From NCBI GenBank assembly GCA_038503075.1, contig JBCAML010000006.1, forward strand, positions 372,001-436,000: 64,000 nucleotides of DNA, in the 5' to 3' direction. The translations under genes were made by a program, and so were the position numbers. The stretch's first letter is position 1, and each line of letters begins with the position of its first letter. The notes beneath the pieces were generated by a model. That model worked only from the letters and a program-made list of their open reading frames with translations. It did not search any database and had not been told where the DNA came from. This DNA comes from Gyromitra esculenta (Eukaryota > Ascomycota > Pezizomycetes > Pezizales > Discinaceae). Of this stretch, positions 10,247 through 22,000 are shown piece by piece.

Positions 10247-11875
10247 ATGTCAACCCAACAAGGCCCCAATCCCCTTCGACCGTACTACATCCCCCCCCCA
10301 CCCGTCGGGCTCTCAATAGACTCGCTCCCGCCGCCATCCCTCCCCTCCCCGCCGTCCGCAGGCGGCGTTGGCGTCCGCGGCGGCGGTGGTGGTGGTGGCA
10401 GCGGTGGAGGAAGCTCCAACACCAGCTCGTTCAGCTTGCTCGATCTGCAGGACTATACAGACTATCTAGACGCGCCGACGCCGAACGAGGTTCTCAAAGG
10501 CTTCCTGACGCAGGCGGCGGTGCAGTACAGCCTCAACCTGATCGCGCAGCCGTTCGAGAACAGCAAGACAGTGCTGCAGTGCCGTGTTGTGCCGAAGCGG
10601 GAGGTTGCTGCTACGGCTGCAAAGAAGAAGACGAGGAGGGGGTGGAATGCGGGGAGGGAGTATACAGGTGACAGTGATGACGATGACGATGACGATGTAT
10701 GAATTTCTGTCGTTGTGGATAGAAGGGGTTGGGGGGGATTGATGGGGTTGATTGGGCTGATGGGGAAGGGGGGAGGGTTGACGGGACTAATGGCTAACTG
10801 GATGGGTGCAGGCAGCTTCAACAGACTCGGATCCACCGTATTTTGCGTCTACAGACGAACCGCCAAAGCTCCGCTCCACCTCGCGCTCCCCGTCGCGAGG
10901 CCGCAAAATGACCGATCGCGCAGGGTACGTGGTGGAGACGACGGCAGATCCAGACACGAAGTTTCCGTGGCAGATTGAGACTGCGCGGGAGAGCAGCGTG
11001 GGGAATATGCTGAAGGCGCTGTGGGGCAAGGAGGGTGCGTGGGGCATATGGAAAGGTTTGTGTTCTGCCCGCACTGCAGAGAGGTTGTGCGGAGATGGAT
11101 ATATGGCTAACGCGGGTGGGGCTACAGGACAAAATTCATCCTTCGTTTATAACGTTCTCCTCAGAACCCTCGAGTCTTGGACTGGGTCGTTTCTGTCTGC
11201 GATACTGTCATTGCCGGATCCGGGACTGACTGATATCGCGGACTCTACGCATCCGCTGTACTCACTCGGTGTCGCTGTTGCTGCTTCTGCGCTGACGGCG
11301 ATTATACTCACTCCGCTTGACATAGTCCGCACTCGGTATGATCACACTCTACCGCGGCGCGAGGGGATATGCTGATGCGGTGTAGACTAATAATCACCCC
11401 GTCGACCGAACAACCACGCAATATCCTCCCCTGTCTCCGCTCTCTCCCTTCCCATTTCTGTCCGCCGTCCTTGCTGCTGCCCACAACACTGCACGCTGCT
11501 CTCCCTTCCCTGATTTCGCTGGGAACGCCGTATTTCCTGCGGACGCGCTTCGGCGTCGATCCGGTGCTCACGCCCACGTTTTTCTCGCTGTTTGCATTCC
11601 TGTCGAGTACGGCGGAGCTGGCGGTACGGCTGCCGCTGGAGACTGTGTTGCGCAGAGGACAGGTCGCCGTGACGAAGCCGGCGCGGACCATAGTGCCGGT
11701 GGGGAGGTACGCTGGTGTCTTTGGGACTATGTGGGTCATTATCAAGGAGGAGGAAGGGGGGAGGTATGGGTTGGAGGGATTGTACAGAGGGTGGAAGCTG
11801 GGGCTGTGGACGAACGTGGGCGTGCTCGGGCTGGGGCTGATAGGCGTGCAGGGGAGGGAGGGGAGTGAGTTTTAG
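10247..11875 (+). CDS. UGO1: Mitochondrial outer-membrane fusion/transport protein, UGO1 type
   Basis: Four exons: 10247..10696, 10812..11055, 11128..11335, 11386..11875, giving 463 residues. All introns are GT...AG and phase-consistent. The N-terminus (NPLRPYYIPP, a Gly/Pro-rich stretch, then LLDLQDYTDYLD) and the phrase TQAAVQYSLNLIAQPFENSKTVLQC are typical of filamentous-fungal UGO1. The rest is a degenerate mitochondrial-carrier fold with the carrier-like motif TPLDIVRTRL and a final PLETVLRRGQ repeat. In yeast, Ugo1 links Fzo1 on the outer membrane to Mgm1 on the inner membrane during mitochondrial fusion. An acidic DSDDDDDDD run closes exon 1, and an Arg/Ser-rich segment opens exon 2. 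Carrier signatures are incomplete, as expected for this non-transporting member. Confidence 0.85.
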
Positions 11876-13822
11876 AGGAGATGAATGATGGTCTGGGATT
11901 ACGACGCTGCGCATACGAGCAGTTGTTTTTGCTGCGAGTGTATATAATTACTCTTTTTCTACTGCATATTTTTTCGTTGTTGGAGGTAGCTGTAGTTTAA
12001 CAATTGCATTGACATTCCCCTCACCACTGGTTCTCTTGCTTGGGGTGATGAAATGGCTGCACGAGGTTTGATGGAGGTACTCTCACTTCCGAGCATGGGA
12101 AGAGATGGGGTTTCAAGTTTATATCCGTACCCTGGTCACAATTTGCAAAACCATCCCTTCGCTCGAGACTGGCCGCAGAAATCGACGCCGGTAGAAAGAG
12201 GGCACGATGTAATGGATATATTATATTTATTGTAATGTTATTTCTGTATTATATGCGCAATGGCTGGTTGGCTGGCTGTCATGTCTACATTGGTGAGGGG
12301 GTCCCTGTATCTCGTGCCAATCCATTAGCACACCGTAGAGTAAACGGATAAAGAAAATAAAGTGGCCAAATTGAGGGTTGATGATCAGTCTGTGCCTTTT
12401 AAGCGTCATTTCCAACGCGTCTCTTGTGTAGAGGCAGCCGAGACTGCCAATGAGCGGTTGGTTCGGTTTACCAGAGCTCGTTTTTATCTTCATCTCAACG
12501 CGAATTGTGTAGTGGGGGGCTGGTGGAAAAAAAGTATTCAATTGGAAGATCTACATACACAGAATCCGTCGAAAATTCTCATCACACAAAACTGCAGCAG
12601 ATTCACAAGCAAATGCACTCATAGTGGATGATTGTCCATCTCTTCAGGTCATCACCAGGTCATGAGAAGCATCAAGCCCTGTAAACAGAGCGAGCATTCC
12701 TCGTCGCGATGGTTTTTAAGGAGGGCCGAGACGCCAGGCCTCGATATCATCTCGACACACATTCATCGGAATCGACAGCCGAGTGGGGGAACAGCCCAAG
12801 AGAGAGCCGAAGCAATTCCGGGGCGATTTCATGGTTCTGGCTGACGATAATCTGAGTTGGTGGTCTTGCTGTTGAGGAAAGAAGGAGAGGGGGGCAGAAA
12901 CGGAGGGTTTTATGCTGGGGTGGGCGTGTCTTGGCGGGGATGCGGCGGCGGGGCAGAAAGCGTGCCTGCAGGGTGACTAAAATCTGACTGGACGAGGGGC
13001 TGTTGCTTGCGGTTTCAGGCATGCAACGGGAGAGAAGGAAGAAAGAAGGGCAGACGAAGGGAAGAAAGAAAGAAAACAGAAAAAGCAGAAAGTGCAGAGC
13101 TTCAAAGCAACATCCTCTTCTCGCCATCAAGCAAACATCTGCACCATCACCACATCCTCCTCCTCCCTCTCCTCCCTGCTGTCCTCTCTGAACTCGTCCC
13201 ATCCACTTCTCCATCGCTTTAATTCTTCTGTCGATCAATCTCTCGTCCAACATCCATCATCCAACAGGCTTCTCCCTCCACCACCACCCCTGATCTGGTA
13301 TGATCTGATCGTTCGTCCGCTTTCCCCTGGTTCCGTTGCTACGATCTTGGTGTTGTGCTACTGCTGCTGCTCCTCCATCTTCATTCATCTTCACCACTCA
13401 TCTCGTCACCGCTTGTCCGCTTTCAGGCTTCTGAATTCGCTGCTTTTCGGCCACCACCACCACCACCATCCATTCTAGTTTACATCTACCAAACCTCAAT
13501 TTTGAAGCCCTGCTCACATATCCGTTTCTCGATCGCTTATCCCTCCCTCCCTCCCCCACCTTTCAACACCCACTTCACTTGTTACACCCACGCCCCTCCC
13601 CCCACAACATTGAAGCGCCTCACAAACTCTCCTCCGTTTTTCCTCTCCATTTTCCAGCTCTCCTTGTAAATTATCTTTGATACCTACCTACTTCCTTTTA
13701 ATCCCCTCTAAGCACAGGCTCGTTGCTTGCCACTCGTTTTACTCTGGATTTCAGAAGAGAATTTTTTTTCTTCCTTCTCCGATCTCCAGTTCTTCAGTAA
13801 ATACTTATAATTACCACGCCAA
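11876..13822. other. Spacer and long pyrimidine-rich leader of the eIF4E-like gene
   Basis: 11876-12700 has no gene. From about 13090 to 13820 the plus strand is dominated by C and T with CCA/TCC runs, as in long fungal 5' UTRs and core promoters. The proline/serine/leucine frames here are composition artefacts. Confidence 0.45.
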
Positions 13823-15075
13823 ATGGACGCGAACTCGCTATGGACCCGACGTTCGAAGTGAGATTTTCCCTTCTCCCCCACACCCTCCCCTCAATTGGGA
13901 CTGACGAAAAATATGTGTTTTCACCAATAGTTCCGGTAAACTCTCCCTCTCCATGTCCTCCACCGCCTCTACCACCTCCAACAACCCCGGTGAACCGCCC
14001 TCCTCCAAAATCTTTGGCCCACCCTCAGCCAAAGCCAGACCAAACTACAAAAACCCTTTCAATGAACTCCATACCATAAACACCTCTAGCCCTGCCCTGC
14101 CCTCCCCGACTACGACCAAATCTGCCTCCGCCGCGTTCAATCTCGGTATTGGGGGTGCTTTTGGCTCTTTCGGCCTCAAGACTCCCAAGACTCCTGGAAC
14201 CGGCGGCGGAGGCGACGGATTGAGTGCTGCGGGGGCGGTGACTACCCAGAACAACCTGATCTCTCCGCCGAAGGGTGGATTGACGGCGTCCGAGGTGGTC
14301 GCGGGGGGCAAGAAGCTTGTTGTTGCTACAACACCACAACCACCCCCGCAACCGGATACCCACCCGTTGAAAAACGTTTGGGTCGTCTGGTACAGGTCTC
14401 CGGGGAACAAGTTTCAGGATTACGAGAAGTCGACGCAGAAAATTGCGTATTTCGGTACGGTGGAGGAGTTTTGGTGCGTTTACTCGCACCTGCGGCGGCC
14501 AAATAGTCTACCGCATGTAAGTGACTATCATCTGTTTAAGAAGGGGATTAGGCCGGTGTGGGAGGATAAAGAGAATAGGAAGGGTGGGAAATGGAACATC
14601 CGGTTGAGGAAAGGTGTCAGCACGAGGTACTGGGAGGACTTGGTCTTGGCAATTGTTGGAGATCAATTCGGTGATGCTGGAGAGGACCTGTGTGGTGCAG
14701 TGCTGAGCATTAGGGGAAATGAGGACGTGTTGAGTGTTTGGACGAGGGTAGATGGATCGAGCTGCTTGAAAATCAAGTTTGTTCCCCCTTCCTTTTGCCC
14801 TCTAGTCTTGTCGGTCCAACCCATTGCCCATGCTCAAGAGTCAGAACTAGAATCCCCGGAGGTTGGAAAGTAGGAGACTAACGTCGTGCTGTACACGTCA
14901 TAGAGAAACGATTAAACGCAAGCTCTCTCTACCCGTAGGCACCAGAATTGACTGGAAATCCCACGCGTCTTCCCTCGAAGCTGTAATTAACAAGAACGGA
15001 CCGGCAGGCGCACCAAGCGCCAATAATGTGAATACTGCTGCGGGTTCGGCCCAAGGTCAGGGCCAGGGTGCATAG
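13823..15075 (+). CDS. eIF4E family cap-binding protein, class II (4EHP-like)
   Basis: Three exons: 13823..13857, 13931..14776, 14904..15075; 350 residues. The first exon is tiny (MDANSLWTRRS) and joins in phase to NSGKLSLSM; this short start exon reads as a conserved N-terminus of fungal eIF4E-like proteins. Residues about 20-150 are Ser/Pro/Gly/Thr-rich and disordered. The cap-binding core begins HPLKNVWVVWYRSPGNKF at about residue 156, followed by FGTVEEFWCVYSHLRRP, DYHLFKKGIRPVWED, GGKWNIRLRKG and YWEDLVLAIVGDQF. The YRSPG segment, where class I proteins carry a cap-stacking Trp, and the HLRRP motif place it nearer class II (eIF4E2/4EHP) than the canonical factor. Class II proteins often repress or specialise translation. 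The class call is inference from motifs. Confidence 0.87.
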
Positions 15076-17387
15076 TAGCTAGCGAAGCTATTCATGGGTT
15101 GATGGACTGTAGGGGGTGTTTTTTTTCTCTTATTCTTTTCTTTTGGGTTTATTTTTTTATCTGCGGGGATTGCATGCAACCTAACTACTTACCTAACCTA
15201 ACCTGATTGGACTCTTACCCCCCCAAACATCCTCCTCCTCGTCCTTCAACTATCACCCTGAATTGACCTCTATCTATTCTATCCTACATACTTACTACCG
15301 CTCCTGATTTGTGCTGTGGTCTGGTGTTGGTCGAAATAGCTAGTTTATCATCATCTTCATCATCATTATAAGCATATGCTTACATTCTATTTACTACCAC
15401 CGTTATGATTATTTTTTCTTGGAAACGTGACTATGATTCTTCTTACTGGGCCTTTCTAGGGATGGGATAGGGTTTACGGCTTTTCTTCTGTTTGTTTTCC
15501 CATGAGAAAGGGTTAGGGTTACGTTTTGCATTGGGTCGAGCGAGGTGTGATTTTCTGGGGGCTGGCGGGATGGGAGGAGGCGTAGTGCTTTTCCGGTATG
15601 TGTATGTGTGAGATTAGGATCTAAAGTTAGTTTAGTTCTGTAGCTGTAGTATGGGGGAGGGAGAGAAGGAGGGATATTGAGACATGGAAGAAGATGAGAA
15701 AGAAGGCAGAAACGCGTGAAAGGTGTTTCTACGTTTTCGTCCTGCAGGGAGACGTGAACATGTCGTCCATGTTATCGATAAGAACATGAAATCATTGACC
15801 TATGGAGTGTGTATGTACGTATTTGTTGTAGTGGTCACATGATTGAAAGTAGAGCTGCGGCCTTTGAGGTTTGGAGTGAAGGTGTGATGGGTGATTATGC
15901 GTGCACTCTTGGGTTGTAGAGTGGGGCTTGGGGCTTGGGGCTTGGGGCGTGGATTGTGGGGCGTGGATTGTAGATGTATGTTGGTCCGAAACCTAAAGCT
16001 TGAGTTTTGTGGTACTGAAGGGCTTCCTGTATAGGACTATATATTGCGAAGGTATATAATATATGCGGCCTTTCCCGTCTCAGCGAGAAATTCCCCCCCC
16101 ACCCGAGTAACCGGGATTTTTGCTAGGAAAAATAACGAATTGAAAAGGAAGAAAAAAATTCGTTGTTGCTGAGTGGTTGATTTTGTTGGCAAAGATCCCG
16201 GTTGCTCGGTATGGGAATTTCTCGCTTTCAATTAGTGGGAGAGGTTCATCGTGTATGGTGGTTCTTTGACCGAATCTTCTATAAGAAAGTGAATCTACAT
16301 TATTGAGGTTTTGCAGCAGTGTCATTGATTGCTCGGCTGGGGGCAGCAGACTGGCTCGGCTGGGCTTGGTGAGTGTTTTTGCCTGTTTTATTTGTTAAGT
16401 TTTTTAGTTGCACGAGAGTGGATACATATGGGTATCTATGGTACACACACACACAGGCGACATCTCTGTCTCTGAATTTCGAGACATGGGGAAATCACTC
16501 AGGCACAGCAACAACTGAGGTCTTACGCCACTGGTTCCAGTGTCGCCCTAAAATTGCATTTGTTATCACTCTATGCACATACTGGAATGCCAGCAGGCTA
16601 GACTGCCTTTGGGTGCCCGGGAATTGGTGGGTTATCCTGTGGATGTTCTGGGGGGGGGCGTCGAGGATCCTGAAAGCTTTTAGCGGTTTCTTTATGGTAA
16701 ATGATTGTTTATACAACTAGGAATTGATATCTATTGGTCCATTTTCGCTAATAACACGAATAACTAGAGTGAGACCACAGGATTGAACGATAGGTACTAG
16801 AATATTTACTGTTTAAGTTAAATCCGAAACTTTAATATCAGTTCACTTGTTCGAATCGGTTGAGCCTCGACATCTGTTCAACTGATTAGAAAGTGAATCT
16901 TACCATCCTGCAGTCTCAGCTCAGCTCTTTTTGCCGTTTGCGAGGTAATACGGTAGTTATGTAGGTATTTAAGCATGCTTGAGGTTGATAGGTTCGCTTA
17001 TTATGTAATCGACACTATCTTAAAGGGTGGTGAGACAGTCTCTACGCCTTCAAACTTTGCATAGGCAGCGACGAATCCTATGCGGGATTCTCAAACATAT
17101 CCTCACAAGCAAGTGGCTGGCTAGTTCTACACACGCGCAGTATGCGCATGAGGGAATTTACTCCCTAGAAGCACTCTTGCTTTAACCGTTCTCATATCTT
17201 ACGCTCACTCTTGGGAGTGTCTATAGCTACTGCTGCATGCAGGTTCTTCGAAATTGTATTCAGACATATAAGAAGATATGCACCTATATGGGTGGCGAAA
17301 GATATGAAGGTAGGTCATAATGTGCTTTTAGGTGTTGAGCTCTGTTTCTAAAAAAACAACCTACGTTTCGATTTCAAGGGTGAAGAG
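15076..17387. other. Intergenic region, no gene seen
   Basis: Contains the 3' end of the eIF4E-like transcript, a short telomere-like GGGTTAGGGTTA at 15507-15518, the G-quadruplex motif listed separately and otherwise unremarkable AT-balanced sequence. No frame above 115 codons and none with a recognisable motif. Confidence 0.45.
15923..15947 (+). repeat. G-quadruplex-type tandem repeat (GGGGCTT)3GGGG
   Basis: Four runs of exactly four G separated by three-base CTT loops, followed by two copies of a GGGGCGTGGATTGT-like unit to about 15972. It meets the strict definition of an intramolecular G-quadruplex motif. Confidence 0.75.
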
Positions 17388-17389
17388 TA

Positions 17390-17779
17390 CCGTATTATCT
17401 AGGTGAATTCAATCCGCTGCAACAGGGTGGAATGCACATTGGTAGGTGCTAGAATAGCTGGAGCCATGGAATTTTGGGGCGTTGGCATAGGAAAATTATA
17501 CACTTGTACGGTTGCTCCTGGAATCACGACGAAACTGGTGCTTTGGCGAACAAAGATTGCAGCCTAAAAGTTTCTAGTTATAGAGTAAGCCCCATTCTTT
17601 GCTACCCTACATCTAAAATGCAGCTTTGCAAGTTACTTTTCGTCAAAGTGCCAGTTTCATCGTGGCTCCAGTAGTAACTGTACTGATTCAACTGTATTTT
17701 TCATTTTTCTGTGATGACTGATACGGATCATGGGCATTTCTCCCTGTTGCAGCGGGTCGAATTTACCTAGATAATACGG
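17390..17779. mobile_element. MITE C, 390-bp fold-back element with TA target duplication
   Basis: The two ends are inverted copies of each other for about 38 bp with three mismatches (CCGTATTATCTAGGT... and its complement), flanked by TA at 17388-17389 and 17780-17781. Pairing continues inward: the segment from about 17509 (GTACGGTTGCTCCTGGA) is the inverted match of the segment ending near 17682. The element could therefore fold as one long imperfect hairpin. It has no coding capacity. TA duplication suggests mobilisation by a Tc1/mariner or pogo-type transposase. Confidence 0.8.
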
Positions 17780-17781
17780 TA

Positions 17782-18282
17782 GAGTCTCAGCCTTGGCTCC
17801 CAAAGCCGGGAAGATGGATCTGCCTCCGTCCCGTCTATCAACTGGATGCCCGGCTCGGAGGTAGTTGACGTGGCGGGAACATGTCAGAGCATTTATCAGG
17901 TCTCATACTCATGCCGCCAAATTTATAATGCATCATGTAACCCGAATCGGTCAATCGAAGAGGCTGTTCTCCGTCAAAATCTAGTCACCTAACGCATTAT
18001 AAATACAGTAACACAAATGTTTACAATAAGTCATGCAGCATATTCTGCGAGTGAGGCATCGTGATGGCAGTAATTCACCTAATAGGCAGGGTTCCAGAAT
18101 CCGAATAAGTGCGGTACTGTGCTTTTTCTTTAAAGAAGAAAAAAAAGACTGTGCTGGCGTTTACAGATCTGCTGGACTAGAATGCCATAAATAGGAAGTT
18201 GTGCTTCGTTTGATCTATAAGGTGATTTAACTGTGCGCCTCTGCAGCTGGGTATCAGTATATGATATGTTTACTTGCTCACT
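17782..18282. other. Intergenic region, no gene seen
   Basis: AT-rich sequence between MITE C and the MITE A copies. Nothing coding or structured beyond a short poly-A/T hairpin near 18121-18150. Confidence 0.4.
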
Positions 18283-18382
18283 GTAAGCAGAAAGTCTGAA
18301 CACACAAATGTGATTTGGCTAACCAATTTGTTGATGTGGAAGATAAGGACAAGTCAACAAAATATTTATAGCAAAAGGTGGA
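18283..18382. mobile_element. Degenerate third copy of MITE A core
   Basis: The core (CTGAAC, CAAATGTGA, AACCAAT, GATGTG, ATAAGGAC, AGTCAA, AGCAAAAG, in this order and spacing) follows MITE A at 57671. The terminal repeats are badly eroded. It lies directly upstream of the better copy at 18390. Confidence 0.45.
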
Positions 18383-18389
18383 AGCTGTA

Positions 18390-18522
18390 ATTGAGGCAGG
18401 CATGGAGAACCTGAACATGCAAGTGTGAGTTAACCAATCAATCCGTCAATGTGCTAAGTGAGAGCGAATCAAAAATCGCTATCAGCAAAAGTTGTCCTCA
18501 GGTTCTTTATGCCTGCTCCGAG
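18390..18522. mobile_element. MITE A, second copy (133 bp)
   Basis: About 133 bp with inverted ends GAGGCAGGCATGGAGAACC and CAGGTTCTTTATGCCTGC, and a core shared with the copy at 57671-57802 (CGAATCAAAAATCGCTA, CAGCAAAAGTTGT). TA precedes it at 18388-18389; the right flank is TG, so one target copy has mutated. Its ends are more diverged than those of the 57.7-kb copy. Confidence 0.75.
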
Positions 18523-19018
18523 TGCTTCAATTTATTTATATCTTGTAAGGGAGGGCGTCTAAACTTCAGGGTGTTGTTGTGCACGTGTGCTAGACAGGTT
18601 AACTTGAGAGAGCGCTAATAGGTGCAACCTTAACACGTCAGGGTGCACCAATTTCATCGGTTTATCCAGTCTTTTTCCGTGGTGCAATTTTCAGTGCAAT
18701 TTTACTCTAATACTGCTATCTAACTGGTCACGACTGAGGTTCTGATTCGCTGGCCAGTGGTGTTAACAGTACAATTCGCATGGAAAAGTGCGCATAAACT
18801 AGCCTGTGAGAGGATGAAACCTAAAGGTGAATTGAAAAAACTGCTTGCCGCTATGCCCTCGCCTGAACAAAAACAGAGCGCTGTCGGGGTCTTGGGTTTA
18901 GGGTCCATTAGACTCAGAGTAAGATACATACCTAATGCCTTACCTACTCGCCCTCACCGTGAGGTACTCCCGAGTTACCATATCCTAGTCCTAGTCCTAT
19001 CCAAACGCAGTTCTAGCT
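18523..19018. other. Upstream region of the NLR gene
   Basis: Contains opposing open frames at 18720-18929 (-) and 18757-19149 (+), neither with a recognised motif. It presumably includes the NLR promoter. Confidence 0.4.
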
Positions 19019-22000
19019 ATGGCGGATCCTTTGAGTATCGTGGCGAGTGTTGCCGCAGTCCTTCATCTCACCAAAATAGTAATCTTGTATGGCAAGAATT
19101 ATATCACTGGGGTAGAGTCTGCATCCAGAGAAATCCAACAACTCACTGAGCAGTTTCAAGAATTCGAAGAGGTTCTCTTAACCTTGCAGCGTTACGTCGC
19201 AAACGATAGAGGTCTTAAATCAGTCGCGCTCCAGGCTCTCAGCAGCCCGAGTGGTTCGCTTTCAAAATGTACTGCGGAGTTGGAAAAATTGAAACAAAAA
19301 CTAGAACCTCAGGGGGGGGTCAGAGGAGTGATAAGCCGTTTACGGTGGCCACTCAAAGAAAAGGAGATATCTTGGTATATCTCACAGATCGAACGTCATA
19401 AGGGTATCTTTACCTTTGCTATAGAAGTGGATCAATTGTGAGTTGGTCACCTGAAAAATCCTCGTTGGGATGGACTGACGTGACTTCAAATTTAGGAGCC
19501 TGTTGGAGTCAGTCAAGGCGAAAACCGAAGATACGAACCGTGTCGTGCGCTCCATTCAGAAAGGGATGATTACACAAATATCTTCAGCAGAGAGTGAAAA
19601 ACGCATAAAAGTGCTCAAATGGTTATATGCGGAAAATTTCGACACTAAACACATTGAGGTCAGGGAAAGACGGCAAAGTACAACCGGAAAATGGCTCTTC
19701 GAAGAACCAGGATTCAAAATTTGGGCAGACAAACACTCAAGGTTGCTGTGGGGTTATGGCATTCGTATGTATACCAAACTACTAATTGATCGAAATTTGT
19801 TCTGACGAAGCCTGGTTTTGTGGAAAGCTGGGGCTGGCAAAACATTTTTGAGGTATTCTGTCCTTCGATACTTCAATCTATTGATGTGGTGTCTAAAAAA
19901 ATACACTGTTCAAGTTCTCTTATTATCGATCATTTTCGGGGTCTGGCAGCTGTGGACAATATCGGAGTAGCCTAATCTACTTCGATTACATGGAACGAGA
20001 CCAACAAAGGCCAATCGATATTCTTGGCAGTCTAGTTAAGCAGCTCGCTTGCCAGTTGTCGAAAATACCTATGGAAATCGATCAATTATACGATAAATCG
20101 CGGGCGAAACACAAAAAACCTACTTTTGAAGACCTATTTGCTGTCCTTCTTAAGCTTACGGCTTCAAAGTCTTTTAATAGGGTATTTCTCGTATTTGATG
20201 CCCTAGACGAATGCGACCCGATCGACCAACGAAAAGCGCTTCTCCCATTATTCCATGATCTGGGAAACAACGGTATCAATGTATTCTTGGCAAGTCGTTG
20301 CCATTCAGAAGATATCCAAGCATCCCTCAACAGCGTAGCAAAAATTGAGCTCGTAGCAAAAGATATTGATATCAGGATCTATATTCAGAAAAGGATCGAG
20401 GAGAGTCCGCGTGCAAATCAGCTTGTTAGAACGGGAGAATTCAAAGAGAAAATATTATCCACTCTTGTGGATTGTGCTAAAGGAATGTAAGTGGCGCTGG
20501 CTAAGAACTACCGCACTCGGGGCTTTTGACTAATCGACTTTAAATAGGTTCCTGCTCGCCAGGTTCCACATCCAGCACCTATGTCAGCAGACTACATCAA
20601 GAGAGATAGAGACGGAACTAAAAAATCTTAAAAGCTCCTCCACGGTGGAAAAACCTCTAGATCCAACTTACGACAGAGCCATACAAACTCTCAACAAACA
20701 ATCCGCAAATAGCATCAATTTAGCATTGAATATCCTTTCATGGCTTGTAAAGGCCAAGAGAGTCCTCACCATCGACGAGCTTCGGCATGCAGTTTCCGTC
20801 AAACTAGATCAAACGGATATCGATGAGTATGATTTGTCGGATAAAACAATACTCCTTGATGTTTGTGCCAGTTTAGTTACCCTAGACGAAAAAAGTAATA
20901 CGATTCGTCTTGCTCACTATACGGTCCGGGAATATCTTATACGAAAGAAAATACCTGCAGATCCAGATTTCAGACTAGCTATGACATGCACGACGTATCT
21001 ATCATTCAAGGTTTTTGCACAAGGCGCCTGCAGATCGGAGGCCGCCTGGAATAATCGACTTAAATCTTATCCGTTGCTAAAATACGCCGCTAGTCACCTA
21101 GATGTGCATCTTGGGGCTTGCGACGAAAACCTCACGGTGGATATTTTTTTGAAATTTTTAAAAAATGCGAAGCTTATAGCATGTTATTGGCAAGCCCAAA
21201 AACGCTATCAAACCCCCCTCCAGTTTGCCATAAACCAGGACCTTTTTGCCTTACATGTAGCCTCATCGATAGGACATCATATGGTGGTAGAACGGTTGCT
21301 CAAGGAAGGATATAGTGTCTCAGTCAAGGGCATCCGAGCAGAAACACCTCTGCACCAAGCAGCATCTAAAGGTCACAAAACTGTTACTCAGCTGTTGCTC
21401 GATAACGGGGCAGATCTTAACGCCAAAGACAGTTATCTGTGGTCAGCTTTACACCAAGCAGCATCTGGAGGCCACGGGGCTGTTGTTCAGTTATTGCTTG
21501 AGAGAGGATCACGACCTTCAGATCCGGACAGCAATGGTCAGACACCCTTGCATTTGGCAGCATCTGGAGGCCATAAGGATGTTGCCCAACTGCTGCTTGG
21601 GAATGGAGCAAATCCTTCAACTCAGGATAATGATAAGAAGACACCTCTACATCAGGCGGTATCCGGAGGTTACGGGGCTGTTACCAAACTGCTTCTTGAA
21701 GGAGGAGCAGAACACTCGGACCAAGACCGGAACGGCCAAACGCCCTTGCACTGGGCAGCATTTTTGGGCTACGAAGCTGTTGCTCAGATTCTGTTCGATG
21801 GGGGAGCAACAGCCTTGTTCAAGGATAAACATGGACTGACAGCCTTACACAAGGCGGTATATAATGGCCACCAAACATCTGTTCAACTGCTGCTCGATGA
21901 AGGGGCAAACTTTTCGGCCAAAGACAATCGTGGAAACACACCCTTGCACCTAGCAGCATTCAAAGGCCATAAAACTATTGGTTGTATTCTGCTTAATAGC

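Noticed and set aside
15507..15518. Telomere-like GGGTTAGGGTTA
   Set aside because: Only two units inside gene-bearing sequence; chance or a minor interstitial trace.
18720..18929. Opposing open frames upstream of the NLR
   Set aside because: Neither strand gives a recognisable protein and they overlap each other; probably promoter sequence.
19990..20490. Treating the NACHT C-terminal part as a separate gene starting at the ATG at 19990
   Set aside because: The preceding codons (YFDY) and the spliced Walker A exon belong to the same domain; a start here would remove the P-loop.
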